A DNA stretch of 64,000 bases from Paulownia fortunei (lineage: Eukaryota > Streptophyta > Magnoliopsida > Lamiales > Paulowniaceae), in contig CM033123.1 in assembly GCA_019321725.1 (NCBI GenBank), positions 14,682,925-14,746,924 of the forward strand, written 5' to 3'. Both the position numbers and the translations under genes were made by a program. The notes under the pieces were generated by a model, which worked only from the letters and a program-made list of their open reading frames with translations, did not search any database and was not told the origin of the DNA. Position 1 is the stretch's first letter. Every line of letters begins with the position of its first letter. Positions 23,776 through 38,700 of this stretch are shown here, in pieces.

Positions 23776-26700
23776 ATGTCGAGCGACGATGAAGATTTCG
23801 TATTCTACGGAACGCCGATTCAACGAGAAGAAGAAATCACTACTCGCAAGAAAAAGGCAATTTCGGAGGCCTCTGGTCAGCTCAGAACAGCTCTTCCCCC
23901 TTGGAAACAAGAGGTAAAAACGATGACCCGCAAAAAAAAATAATAAATAGAAATCGTTTTTCATTTTTTGCAATTGAATGGTTTATTTATCTTTTTGTAT
24001 TATAGGGTTTTAGGCTAGTGAGAATACTGGGTTTGGGCTGTTTGTTTGGGGTTTAATATCCTTAGTTTTGAAGATGTAAGGCGTTTGGTTTCGGTTACTT
24101 GAGGAATGCAATTATGATTTTTGCATAGTTTTTGTGAATTTGAGAATTTGGAAGAACTTTTCCCTTTTTGATCGTTAGTCTTTCTGATTGATGGTTGATG
24201 GAAATGTTTATTGAATGGTTTAGGGAAGTTCATGTTTTTTTTTGGAGAAAGTTAATTCAAGTTTTTATTTTAGTTTCACATGCACTAGCAGGATTTCTTT
24301 TCTTTTCTTTTTTTTTCGGGATTTAGAATAATTTTGCCTATTTTGGGAGTTCTTTTTGTGCAAAATTTAATGGATTACCAAATAAGTTCGCCCTTTTTAT
24401 TATTTGGCTTTTTAGTTTTGTTGTTTGAGGATGTTTAAATTGTATAGTTAATTGAATTTTGTTTCTTTATTTTATTTTTTGGTGAGAGAAGGTTTAGTTG
24501 TTAAAATATTATTGTAGTTTTCACAAAAAATAGCTTGCTTTTCTTTTTATTTTTAGACTTGGCCTGTTTTGGATGTTAGCCTTTTGATTGATGGTTGTCT
24601 GTAATTACTCGATGCGAATTAGTTCCAATTTGTTTTTCATGGGTCATTTTCCAGGTTACGGATGAAGAAGGGAGGAGGAGGTTTCACGGAGCATTTACTG
24701 GTGGCTTTTCTGCTGGGTACTACAATACCGCTGGTTCCAAAGAAGGTGTTGTGCTGTGTTATTCTTTCTTGATTGAATTACATACCTACTTGCTTTGTGT
24801 GTAAACAAACACTAGAAATATTGACTGACCACTATTGGAAATTGCAGGATGGACCCCACAGTCATTTACATCATCCCGGAAGAATAGGTCTGAAGTCAAA
24901 CAACAGAGCATTTATAACTTCCTGGATGAGGATGAGAAAGCTGTATGCTCTATCAGTTCATTTTGCATTTATCCTCAGAAGTATTTTCACTTTAATTTGA
25001 TGAAAATGATAGATCTTTGTATTTTTTGTGGACTTAAATTGTATTGACGTAGTTGTGTGATCTCCAGCTGAGTTAGATAGTTATGTAGTACATTTTGTAT
25101 TGACAATCTGTAACAGTTTCCTATGTATTCTTCCAAAGAAGGGATGGAATGTTTGCCGCAGTTAAATTTTTTTGCCTTATAACAATTGAAAGGATTTAAA
25201 TCTGTGTGATTCAACTTTATATATGATCTGTTATTGAGGTGACTGAAATGAGTATCCAAATAACCCATCCCTGACAAGAACTAGATATGATTTCTTGAAT
25301 TAAGCTGGTTGTCATTTTTTCTGAGCCCTTGCATCTTTTTTGGAGTTCTTTGCTCCTGCTGGTCGTCAAATATTGTATTGATTTATTCCCTCTATTCCTT
25401 TTACTCGAGTATGATAATAGGATATATTGTAGAATTTGATGCTCAGAAACTTTGGATCTTTCCATTTTGTCAGATTCTTTTTAATTGTATTTTCAAGTTT
25501 TGATATAATGTTTTAGGAATTGGAAGGTCGCTCCTTGGGGACATCCATGCAGTTTGATACATTTGGATTTACAGCAGCTGAGCTTGCACGTAAACAAGCT
25601 GAGAAGGAACAACAACAGAGGTTTTTCTTTTCTTAAACAAATCTCTGGGTTCATATAAACTGATTATTGTATGCTTGTTCTGTCAGTTTTTTCCCTTCAA
25701 GTTATTGTCTGGAACTATGGGCAAATAATTGATGCCACCATGTAATTTTCTGTAAGGTTGTGGGTAAACTATGATAAATGTCAGTCTTGGTCTTACATTC
25801 GTAGGATCTGGTTACTTCCTCTTGATCCCGTGTTAACATATTGATTAGTTAATTTTAGACCATCTATGATGGAAAGTCTTCTGTTTAGACTGCTGAGTTT
25901 GATCCTTAACAGCATTTTTAACTGGTTTGTGCCTTTGTTTAATTCAAATTCTGTAGCTGAATATGCAGTTATATATGTCTAAGATTAATGGTTAAATAGA
26001 AACATAATTGGCTCTTTGGGTTTTTATCTCCTTTCATTGCTGCCTTTTTCCAAATCTTTATACAGTATGCATATAACAATATTTACAACTTATTTTATAG
26101 TCCGTGCAGCTATGGTTTCTTATCTCCTTTCTTTATTATGTGTAAATTGGCCAATTGGGTTCACTGTCATTAATAAGACTCATGGCTGTATCTTGAGCGT
26201 GAGAGAGGGTGTCAAAAATAGAACCTTCAATCCTTATGGAACCAACCTTCAATGTTTTGGTTCTTGGAACTCATTCCCGATTGAGTTAAATGTATGGGAG
26301 TTTTCAATTCTCTTTATTTTTTCTGACATTTCTTTTTTACTTATTTTAGGCCTTCAACTATTCCCGGACCTGTTCCTGATGAACTAATAGCTCCAGTTAC
26401 AGAATCTATAGGTTTGGCCAGATGCTGGGTGATAAATATTCTTTGCGCTGCATGGTGTGATTTCATCTCTCTAATTTTTCATGCTTCCGTTGATCAGGTG
26501 TTAAATTATTGTTAAAGATGGGTTGGCGGCAGGGTCGGTCCATAAAGGATTCTAACAGGAATTCACTTTATGGTATGGTGTTTGTAGCATTTGTTTACGT
26601 AGTCTTTCTTTTGATCTTATAACTCTAATGTTATGTACATCATTTTCAATGCATTATCCGGCATATGATGGTAATTGGAGATCTTTTAGCTCCTCTCAGT

Positions 26701-29700
26701 GACAATGATAAGATGGTGAGATAAATAAGTTAGTATATGACCTTTCCTCTTGGAGGCTGAGTAAATGAGGTTTTGCCTGATTGATGGAGCTCAAGAAAAT
26801 TTTCTCAACTGTCCGTGCTAATTTGTTCTCTCATGTTTTATTTTTTACTATGCATTCTAGAAAGAGAGGCTATTATAGATGGTGGACTTCTAAAAAATGT
26901 ATTTAGCTGTTGTGAAGCTTGGGATTAGAGACTTCATAATGGAAACATTAGACATAAATAAAAAAGATGCAGGAAAGGAATAAGAGATAATTGTACAGCT
27001 TATAAAGACTCCTTGTTTTATTTCTCCTTTACTTTTGGTTCTTTTTCGTAATTAACTACAAATGGTCCTTCATACCTTTTCTCTCCATCATAAGTTAGCT
27101 TTCTACCCCCTACGAATAAAAAGTTAAGTATATGGTATCACTTCATCCTCAGTAGATAAGTATTCTAGAAGAGGTGCGCTAGTGGCGAAGGAACCAATTA
27201 TCTCCATTATGCTTCATTGCTTCAAGTCATGAATAATGACCTTTGCATCTTTTGTGTTGAATGAATTTCCTTAGTTTCTTTGGAATGCCATTATTAAACA
27301 AGTAGTAGTGGGTACTGATCCTCAATGATTTGGAAAGTTTAAACCTTCAATATCTTTAAAAGAAGTATTAGAATGCTGAAATGCACTCCCTCTGTGATGA
27401 TAATGGCTTATGGTTCAATGTGAGACTCAAAGTGAAAATATGCTTGGTAATTATAGTACTTGAATTGATTTAAGTTTTACACTGTTTCATATACTTAGTA
27501 ATGATAGTTTCAGACACCACCACATTCTAATCAAAGCATGTCTGGGCAGTTATCATTGAGAAAATTAAATGTGTTGTGCTGGAGAACTCTGCTTAGACAT
27601 TGTACATTGTTCGAAAAAGCATGAATAATTTTGATATAGGTTTAACTCAGAAAACATTTAGAAGTATTTTGGGAGACTACTGTTAGTTAAAACCCAAGGG
27701 AAACTACTAAATGTTATGAGAGTCATGGTTAGGTTGATTTCTATTACTCATTGCATAATGTTTTTTGGTCTTCAAGATATTATGATAATATCTAGAGAAT
27801 AAATAATTGGCAGGCTGCAAGTGGTCTGTGGAAAAGTTTTTCTGCTCGCATACCTAGTAGCATTTGAAAGTTATTTGCTCTTGTTACTTTAATATATTTT
27901 TTTTCCAGTGTTGCTTCTTAAACCATCTACTGATCTTGCATTTATCTTGTTTATCATTTTCATGAAGGTGCTCGCAGACAAGCTAGAAAAGCTTTTCTGG
28001 CACTCTCAGACAATGCAGGGTCGCGGATTGCTTACTCAAAGCTGGATGAAGAGGACACCGGAGATGTCCCAGATCTGCCAGCCGACGATGATAATCCGAT
28101 CTATGAAAGCATGCCTGTTAGATTATGCCCTTGTTTATTGAATAAATAAATTGATTCTGTGGTGGTATTTTTGATAACCTTTAACTTTTAGTATCCCTAC
28201 CCGGTCTGCATTTATGTTATGCCTGTTATGTGTTCTCTAAGATGAGGTAATCAATTCAACAAGTGTCAGCTAGAGCCAGAGGATACGCAAGTGTTAGACC
28301 ATCAGCTTTCAATCTGGATAGGATTTGTCTTAAGATTTTCTATTTACTGGAATTTAATGTCATTCTCATTTTTTAATGCTTCAGTTTAGTCTTTCCTGTT
28401 ATTTTAACAAAGTAGGTCATGACGAGGGCGAGAGGTGAGCAAAGTTCAGTCAAGAAGAGCTAGAAGCATTAAGCACTAGGCTTGGCATACCTTCTGCATG
28501 ATGGTTCAGCGCGGAAAAGGAAAAATGACTTAAGCCATTAAGTGTAGGCACTTTCCAGCACTAATGTTAGCGAAGCTAGGTTTAGGATAATGAGTCGATA
28601 GACTTAAAGCCAATTCTGTTGATAAATATAAATGTAGTTTGGGAAAAAACCTGTGCCATGAAGAAAATTTTAAAAAACTATATGGAGAAAGCAGATCAAT
28701 ATACACTCTACTTCAGGATATTAGTCAAATGATTTATATCATTGGGTGAGCCTGATGTATGTAATGCTAGTTTACTTTTATTGTTTTTCTTTTAAAACTG
28801 AGGTTTAAATATTTTATTATAGCCTTTCAGTATTTTATAACATCGATGGAAAGTTTGTTGAAATTTGAAATGGAAATTTTGAAGTTTTCTCAATATTATT
28901 TTAATTTTTTATCAAATGTTCTGTGGTTGAGTTTCTAAAAGATGTCCATCAAGTGTAGAGAGTGTGGAGTGTGCATTTCCATGGACTATTTTGTGAGTCG
29001 GGATGAAATGTAGTCAAATTCGTATTTGTACTGCATAAAAATGCGAGGTACTATTGAAAAATAGGGATTGCAATGTGTCCAAGTGGCATTTCTTATGGTG
29101 CAGAACCTGCAGATATTCATATTCTGCTGAAAAAAGTACGGATTAGCTTAGAAAAGACATGAATACCTAGCTAATTTGTGCTTCATGTGCTAATGCACTA
29201 TAAAGGCTAAAATTAATTTCATCATTTGTTACTGCTACCTTCGTGTTAAATATCATATTTAGATTTGTGATCTACCTTAAAAACAACCACAACATTTGAA
29301 GTTGCACTTCACAGTTTCTTCATGGACTAACCGTGTTTTCTGATGGAGGGATTGAGAGAATAGACAATGGTAGTTTTATTTGGGATAGTGGGAGATGGAT
29401 ACATTCTTTTCGGCATAAACAACATTGTTGATTACTATTTTGAGTAGGAGGATCTAATCTGAATGATAGTCTCATCAAAATTGCTTGAGATTCACGGTCT
29501 ACGCATCATAGTGTGGCATCTTCTACCTTGGATTTGTTCAGTCGGACTCTCTGTCTTAACTTTATCTTTTTTAGGCACATGTACTCAACCCGAAGCAAGA
29601 TTTGTATGGATTAGGCTATGATCCTTTCAAGCAAGCTCCGGAGTTTAGGGGTATGTAATTTTCGGGGGTAAGATAACTACTTCTAAATCTGATTTTTGTG

Positions 29701-32700
29701 TTTCCTTGGGAGATTAACTATTTTTCTTTTGTTTTAGAAAAGAAAAGACTAAAAATGGCTGGGAAGAGGGAAATGGAGAGTAATAGGTCTCTTTCCATAA
29801 AAGGTAAGCTTTACTTGTGTTTCATTCTTCAAATTATAGTAGTAAGTCCAAGTCTCATTCTTGCACATTTATTTGGCCTAGGCCTATTTTAATATATCGA
29901 TTATTATATATATATATATACAGGAAAGATCGGTCCTGGTTTGGTATTGGTGCTCTTGAAGATTTAGATGCCGAAGATGAAGATGTATATGACTCGGGTT
30001 AGTATTTTTTACTAGTTTTGTTATAATCCTACTAGTTTGCTCAGGTTGCCAGCTTAGCTTGACCATTGGAGTAAATGATCTGCGTGGAGTCTCTCACCCC
30101 CTCCCTTCACTAGGGCTGAACAAATAGTTCATTTGTTTCGTTTTAATGGTTTATATTTTTGTCTTTCAATTGAAGAATTCATGAAAATGAAGGGAAACGA
30201 GCTGAACTCAATCTCTATTTCTGAACCAAACTTGGATTCAGTTTCTTTTCTTTTCTTTTTTTTTTTTGTTTTGTTTTCAAATACGTCTTTCCGTCCCTGC
30301 TTTATATTATATTTCAAGGACATTATTTTTCATTTTAATGCCTAAAAGAGTAAAAGAAATTCTAGTTAGCAAATCTCCATAAATATAAAAAATTAATCTG
30401 AAAAGGAAAAGAAAAAAATATGATTGAAAATACTTAAAACAATAAACAAGGATAGAGTAAAATAATGTCTAAAATAAAACTCTGCAAAAGTTGTTTGATG
30501 CTACAAGACCCCTTTTATGTGTCTACAACCCTACTAAAAGAACAAATTTCAATTGTTGATTAAGGTTTTAATTTAACTCCCTCAAAACGACATAAGGACC
30601 CAGGAACTTGTAACAGTCTACTTTACTTATTTAATTCACTAAAACATTTGCTAAAATAGAAACACAAGGCTAAGATTTTCTAATCTTAAGACCACCCGAG
30701 TCACTTATTTGGGATTTAGTTTGAATTTTCAAACTTGAAAGTTTCCTACATTAGGTGATGTGTTTGTCTGAAGATTTTGCTTACCCTTTGGGTTGATGCT
30801 TAGAGCGCTAGATTATCCTGACTGATTAACAATTATAAAGAAACATAAATTCCTGAAAGCAACAGAACAGAAGGAAAACTGAGGATACTAGATTCATGCT
30901 GCAACATCTTTCTGTTTGGGGCTACGTTAGATGCATGTAGTATCATATCTAAGAGTAAGGGGGTTATTTTTGAAAGCAACAGAAACTTAACATAAAATTA
31001 CCTCTGCTTGGGGACATTTTACTTCGTTTGCATTTGAATTGATGAATTTGGATTTGAAGGTGAATTTTAAGTTAATGGAGTTGAACTCTGCTGATTTGAG
31101 ATTCACTTATAGCAAAATCTCTTAAACGATGATAACTGAGAAAGGATTTTAAATTCATATGTTCTCTCTCTCTCTAATCGAACCATCTTAAAATCTTCCC
31201 AAGAATTTCAAATTTTAAATTCAAATTCTTGCACTTGATTTGTTTTGGCCTTTACAGTAAATCCTGAACAATACTGGAGGATTATGTCTTGGAATCTGGA
31301 AAATTATTTTGTCCAAAAGTCGAAATCTGAGTCCTGGGACTATTGAGTTTTTTGTCAAAGCAATAGGCTTTCATTCATTGTAAAGGCAGTATAAAGCTGC
31401 AAGCTGACATCCTCCAGTTCTGGAATTTAATTGCTCCCTTAATTCACTGTATTTGATGTATGATGTGTGTGTGTGAGAGAGAGGCTTTGAAACGATGGAA
31501 AAATTGGTGGAATTGCAGTGCAAGGGAATTGGGCTTGAAATGGGACGCATTTGAAATTCACCCACACTTTAATGCATGTAAATATCCTTAAAGGATTTGG
31601 ACCGTGATCAGTAATTTACTTCTCGAAAAAAAAAATGTTTTGGACCATGAATTCTGAAAATCAATGGAACTCAAATTATCATCATGCATGAATTCTTAAT
31701 AGTTATTGGAGCAATATGTAAGCTGCTTTTAAGGATTAGGAGTGACATGCAAAACACACTGCACATTGCCTTGTTGATGATCCTTCAGACTTTGCTTGCC
31801 AAGTTGTATGGAAACACTAAAGCTAATTGTTTGCAGTCAGCTGCTTAAAATCCATTCTTTTCAGTAATACCGGAAAGCTCGTATGCAGAAAATCAATAAG
31901 AAGAAACCTGAACCTGATATGGTTAGAAAGGATGCTTTACCTAGTCTTCGTTTAAGTCCATAATTTGCCATAGAATTAATGGACAGATCAGCATACATTA
32001 GTAAGAGGCTGTTAGCACTTTGATTACTCTGTGAAGGATTTGGGAATTGTAGCATCTTTTTGTTTAACTGGACTATAAAGGAAGAAGGGGAGCAAAGATA
32101 ACAGATTTGGAGGCTAAATAGTAGACAAAGGTAGCAAGCAAAGAGAGAACGAACAAACCTGGAGGGGAAAAACCTAAGGTAGAAGAAGGATGGGGACGGA
32201 TGAGTAGAAGGGAGGAAGGCTAAGAATTAGACACCATTACCTTTTTTTTCTTAATGGCTTGAGTTCTATTATAAGTTTGCAACTGTTTGACCAACACTTT
32301 GTACTCTTCCATTGTCAAGTCATTACCTCTCCTAATATCTAATGTTTCTGAACAGGCTATGACTTTCAAGATACTTATGTGCAAGAAATAGAAGAACCTT
32401 CAAAAGAGAATGTGGATAATTTGCGGATACTAAATGAAAAGAAAGACGATGTTCTGCCTGGTTTTAAAGTTGCATCAAAATCTGAGCGCCAATTGGAGAG
32501 GTACTTATTTAGGCAATCTTCTACTGAAGTTGAAGTTTTTTGTATCGTATAACCATCTTGACTGTCGATGTTAGCCATAATCGACTCTTGTAATGATTAC
32601 TTTTCTTTTAAAATAATCTTTAAAACTTAAAAGTTTAAGATATGAAGAGGTGAAATAAAGTTGGTAATTCAATTCTATAAAACAACTAAATTCTACTCAG

Positions 32701-35700
32701 ACTGCTTGGATGAAATATTTGAGTTTTATTTATAGAGTCATTCTTCTCCGTGGAGTTATGCGTCATTTTCCATCTTACTGTACTAACATCTAGGTTACAT
32801 CATCTTTGACATGCTCCCTCTTCCCAAATTTATTGCTCCTATATCTTTATTGGACAGTCGCACAATGGAGGTTTTATTTTATTTTATTTGTTTTTCGAAA
32901 ATACCCTCTCATTTTAAGTTTAATATAATGATATGATACCACCAATTCTAAACAACTACTTTTTAGGGAAATATTGTAAAGATACTCACTTTTTCAATTG
33001 TCATATAATTTCTTGTGTTGAGTCAAAATGGACCTACAACATTGGGTTGAAGTGGAGTATAATTTATTCCCATTCCGGTTGTAAAGGTGGGAAAGCTAAC
33101 GTTGTGTTTACACTGTTACTCAATGAGCAGAGGGGCTGCTGGTTTGTTAAGAGTGCTCAGAGAACAGTAACCTTGCTGAAAATTAAAGACGAAAGATAAA
33201 AAACAAGAACAAAATCCAGGAATCACTTGTAGAGTCCTTTAGGCATCACATCTAAGGTTGGATTGCATAACAATCACAAGAAAGCTTCAAAATGCTTTAG
33301 TATACTGTTGATTTTTTTTGATAAAGTTTGAACTCTCAAAATCTTGAAGATTACATGCCTATTTATAGGCCTCAAGATCTATGCTACTCCAATTAGGATT
33401 AGACTTCTATTTGGAAAAGATAAGCTAATCCTATTAAGACTCAATCTAGGCTCCTAGCAAGACTCTGCAAGCTGAAAATGAATTGAAATAGAACTCTTGG
33501 ACCTAATTACAGAAACTATTTTGAAATTAAAATAACCTTGAACACAAGGTAGCAAGAAAACAATATTTAAAAGCAATTTGTCCTGATATTATCTTTAAAG
33601 AAATTGCAACTCTATATTTTCTTTGATCTGTTTATCACCTGCATCACTGATATAGAACATTCTGGAGATTATGGAAAATGTTTTTGTTTCATTTGTAACA
33701 TGTGATTACTGTAAACAGGGTTCCATCAGCTTCCCTTTGCTTCCCTTCTCTTTTGGCCTAATTAAATCTTCCATACATCAATTTTCCTTGTGACTGAGCC
33801 TTTTGAGTTTTTATATCTTAATGATCCATAAATTCCCCGGACAGACTTACATCTTCTCCTTCTCTTCAGTATCAACAAGTCAAACCTATATGTGATGCAG
33901 TGAACTTGAACTTTCTTAGTTGTCTTTATCTCTTTAGCTGAAAGCTGATACTCTTATTATGAGTGAATGCCCATAGGTCACCATTTTGTTGTGACATCTT
34001 TTGTTATTCCATATGCAGTTTAGAATTCTTAAGAGGTTATCTTGGTGGTTCATCCCTACAAAGATCATGATGGGGCTTTCAAAAACTTGTTCGTTCTTTA
34101 TTCTAATGCCTCTTGTTCTCTTGTTGCGTTGTTTATTTACATTCAATCATATTCCTCGCCTAAAAAAAAAAAAAAAAAACCATAACAGCCTATTCATCCA
34201 TAGTTACTGCTCATGTAATTTTTTACCATAATTTAGAACTACCAAAACCATTTCCTATTCCTTTATACAATTTGGTTTTAAATGTTATCAGTTTCCAGCC
34301 TATTGAATCTCAAAAAACACCAATCAATTTTTTAATTCTTATAATACTTGTCAAGGAAAACATCGAGTGGATACTTTTCCGTTCTCACTGGTTTGTCCAA
34401 TGCGGTGGCTCTTTATATGCAATTTGCTCGGTGGAGATTCCCTTCCTCTTGTTGTTGTGCAATTAATTATAAAATCAGGAAAGATATGTGTAGTTTCCAA
34501 CATCGGTTGTGGGAGGAATTTGGATTGTTTTATAAGTAGGTGAAGTGTGTTTCTCTGGCAAGTTGAGTTGCTAGCAGGCATAATATTATTGCTTCATATC
34601 ACTGCATAACAAAGAAAATTATGATTACAAACACAGTCATGCTTGTGCTTCATTGACAGATCTAACTTGTTATGGCTACGTGGCCATCTTTTGACACCTG
34701 TGCTTCAACAGCTTGGTGTGAAATGAAAATCCAATGACTAAGGTTGCTTTTGGGATCAAGAGGGGGAGAGGGAAGGAAAATGGTCTAATCCTTCCCATAG
34801 GGGAGGCATATAGTAATCATGTATTTTTCTTGGTATGAAGGGGAGGGGAAGGAAAAGTCAACCCGTTCTCTTTGCTTGGTATCATAGAAAAGCAAGGGGA
34901 ATGAGAAATAGTGGTATATTTAATCCTTTTTCCAACTCCTCCATATTAGAAAAGATTGAAAACGGTACTACAGCGATTTTACTTCACCCATCCTCTTCCC
35001 CCATTTCTGTCTTTCCATCCCACCAAACAAAAGAGAGGTGTGTACCCCTATCCTGACTCCTCTCCCTCCTCAAACCCTTTTACCAGACATTCTAAGAGAA
35101 GTTTTTTTTTTTTCCCCCTTTTTGGTGGTGGGGGGTGGGGTGGGAGACGAACAAGAGTCTATCAAAATCAAACAACAATATAAGATGATGAGTAGTTATC
35201 CATTAATTTGAATAACATTATCAGTATTTTTGGTGTTGAGCATGCTATTACATATCATACATTGCTTCATAAGTTTCATTTGGTTTCATTTTAGGGTTAC
35301 TTTTTTGAAGATACATATTGGTGATGAATGTCGATTTAAGTTATATATTGTGCTCGTTTGTGCGTGATATTTACAGATTTGATCCTCCTGCAATTCCAAA
35401 GGATTTTGTTCCCCATCATAAGTTTTCAGCTCCTCTTGGAAATGATGGCAAGAGTGCTGAAACCCCTCCCCCTGAGGTCCCTCCTCCGGAAGATAACAAT
35501 CTTAAGGTCTTGATTGAAGGGGTGGCAACTTTAGTTGCTCGCTGTGGCATATTGTTTGAGGATCTCTCTAGGGAGAAGAATCAGTCGAACCCATTATTTG
35601 CCTTCCTTCGTGGCGGAAATGGTTCTGATTTTTATGCAAGGAAACTCTGGGAAGAGTGCCAAAAGCATGGTGAACAAACGAAATTGTGGGAAGGGAAAAA

Positions 35701-38700
35701 GCCTCACAATTCAGAACAGCTGACTGCTGAAAGACGTGGGAAAATCTTAGGAGAAAAAGCTTTGGAGAGAAGCTCAAGCGATCCAAGCTCTTTGGTTGCT
35801 TCTGCTGGTTCTGTTAATGTCCAATTTAAACTGTCAGATACATTCACCAAACCTGCATCAGTTGTGAGTAGCTAAAATGTTTAAGACTGCAGTCAAATAG
35901 GTGATATTAGTTATCTTTTCATTTGTTCTAATTTTTTCTAATAGGATAAACAACCAGATGTTAGAAAACCTTTCCATGACGACCCTGCAAAGCAAAAAAG
36001 ATTTGAACAGTTCTTGAAGGAGAAGTACGAAGGAGGTCTTCGAACCAAAGATTCTGGTGGTGCCAGTAACATGTCTGAAGCTGCTCGTGCTCGTGAAAAA
36101 TTAGAGTTTGAAGCTGCAGCTGAGGCCATAGAGAAAGAAAATTCAGGTAAAGAAAGAAAGGCCACCAGTCAGTTGCTTTCAGATATGTCAGCCGCTGCAG
36201 GATTACAGTTTACTTCTGGTGGAATAGAGGTATATTTAGTGCAATGAAGATTTAGTGCAGGATTGTTTTTACTTAGGCAGTTCCATGCCCTTATCGCGAA
36301 CATGAATGGTTGTGTGCAGAAAGATAAAGTTCTACAGGATGGGGAATTGATAACTAAAGCAATGTATCCGAAACGGGAAGAGTTTCAATGGCGACCTGCA
36401 CCTATTTTATGCAAGCGTTTTGATTTGATTGATCCTTACATGGGCAAGGTAGTTGATCTTCTTCTATGGTTTTGCTGAATACTGCCATGGCCTGTTGTGT
36501 GCTTTCCTTTTATTCCATGGTGATGCCTAATAGTTTCTCTTTTTTATTTTTCTGTACCCAATATTTCAGATGTCAAATTTTATTTTTGTACCAGCAGTGT
36601 CATTCATGAGTAGAGTTCAAGTCTTGTCACCACTGGACTTGCCATATTCTGTTATGAATGAAGAAGGAAGAATAAGAAAATGAGGATAACCATGAATAGA
36701 GTATTAGGACAAATAAAGAGTTGGTAAATCAGGATAAAAGGGTTTGTATGAAAACTTACTTGAATGGGATTCAAATGAAAAAGATCAATTAATTCATTCC
36801 AAGAAAAAAAAAAACAATTTGAACTATAATACATTATCTAATCCAAAAGGGGTTTTTTGAACTGATTATGAATCTTATTTTTCTATAATTTCACTCGATT
36901 CATATGCTTCTACTTCTCTTAATCGAAATAACTGAATTGGATTTACTTTTGAAGTAAGTCTCCTTATCTTAGTGTCGAAACAGAATACTTGAAATTCAAC
37001 AGACCCTGTTCTCTTCATTTTCTTTTTGAGAGATAAACGAAATGAACGATAAAAAAAAAGAAAAAACTCACGGTACGTTTGGTTTAATTTTGGGTGTTTT
37101 GGGAGAAGGTGTTTTGGGAGTATGTATTGGATAATGTGATGTATTTGGAGGGAAAAGTATTTAGAACATGATGTATGTTTGGTTTTATTTTTGAAGCATG
37201 GTGGGAGAACAAAAAGCGGGGGCTCAAAATGAATCCAAACATAGCCTCAAGTTTCAGATTTATCATGCTTCTGATCTAGTTAAATAGTTGTCCAATAGGG
37301 GTGCTGCTCCTTTTTTGGGTGTATGAGGTGGAGCTTTAGAGTATGGGAGTGGTGCTTCAAGGTGTTTATTAAAATAATAGTTAGCATATCATTATCGGTC
37401 AAGTTATTGTTTGATGGTGAAATCAGAGGCTGCTTGTAGAATAGCCAATTATATGTTGATGCCAGTTTGGTGGAGCAGATGGTTGACTGAGGGGGATTAC
37501 TGGTTACACTTGCTGGTGGTGGTGTTCCAAGGGAGAGGGAGGGAGGGAGGGAGGGAGGGTAGATCAATGGTAGTTTTAGCTAGTTAGCCTGAAAGTAATA
37601 AGCTAGTAAGAAGGGGTGGCTTCTGAAATCTGAGCACATTGGTTTATTTTTTCTTTTCTTTTCTTTTTTCGTTTTAACTTATTTTCGAAGTCTGAAATCT
37701 GAAAATGCAGATAGGACTGGCTTCGGCCATTGTGTAAAAGGACCATAGTGAACACTCGTCAAAACAACATTTTCTTGACTTAAAAAATTGTGGGATATAC
37801 ATAATTGTTGATATGATGTACAACCTGAGAAGTTTTTGGGCTCTCCCTAAGGTTCTCCAACTTTCAGGTAATTTACTCTATGCACTTTGGCCATTGTGTG
37901 AAAGGACCATAGTGAACATTTTGTCAAACAACATTTTCTTGTCCCAAAGTTTGGTGGGATATACATAACTGTTGATATGATGTTTGACCTGAGAATTTTT
38001 CGTGCTCGATCCTAAGGTTGTCCCACTTTCAAGTAATTTACTCTATGCACTTAAAATACTTTCTCCCTCTCTCGTACTTGGTCTGCTCTATGAGATTAGC
38101 ATCTACGATGTGAGGTCTGATTCATATGAGACATTCTCTCGAAGATGTTTAAAAATAAGATTTTTAAATGTGAATGACTTGACTAAGAAACCTGTAATCT
38201 CAAATATCAATAAGGTTTGGTGACATTGTGAGTACAATAATCTCTGTTATTTTCATGGTAATCAGACAATTAATAAAATATACTGGCATTTTTGAGTAAT
38301 CACAAAGTAAAATAGTAAATGAGATACAGGGAAGTTGAATTAGTGTAGACGGGTTCATTATATTTATTTCTCTGTTCATTCATATTTTTGTAAATATGTA
38401 CCTGGTTTGTCTTGAATTATATTTGGTTTTCGTGTTCTTTTCCAATTCATTCTGTTCCAATATTGAGGTGTATATTAAGTGCTCTTTTGAACATTATATG
38501 ACTTCTATATCAAATTCTAGCTTTTCTGCTCTGTGTTTCAACAATATTAACTATATGCGTAACCCTGAATGCAGCCACCTCCTGCTCCACGTGTGAGGAG
38601 CAAAATGGACTCTCTAATTTTCATGCCAGATTCCATCAAAACTGCAAATGTGGAAGAACATGTTGCAGTGGAGGGGGCATCGTCTTTAGTTCCTCAAGCG

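Noticed and set aside
26016..26387. 123-codon open frame between TGH exons 4 and 5
   Set aside because: It lies in an intron and overlaps the splice acceptor and start of exon 5 in another frame; there is no family motif.
37280..37567. 95-codon minus-strand open frame with a proline-rich start
   Set aside because: The proline/leucine start comes from the GGGA microsatellite read backwards, and it sits in a TGH intron.
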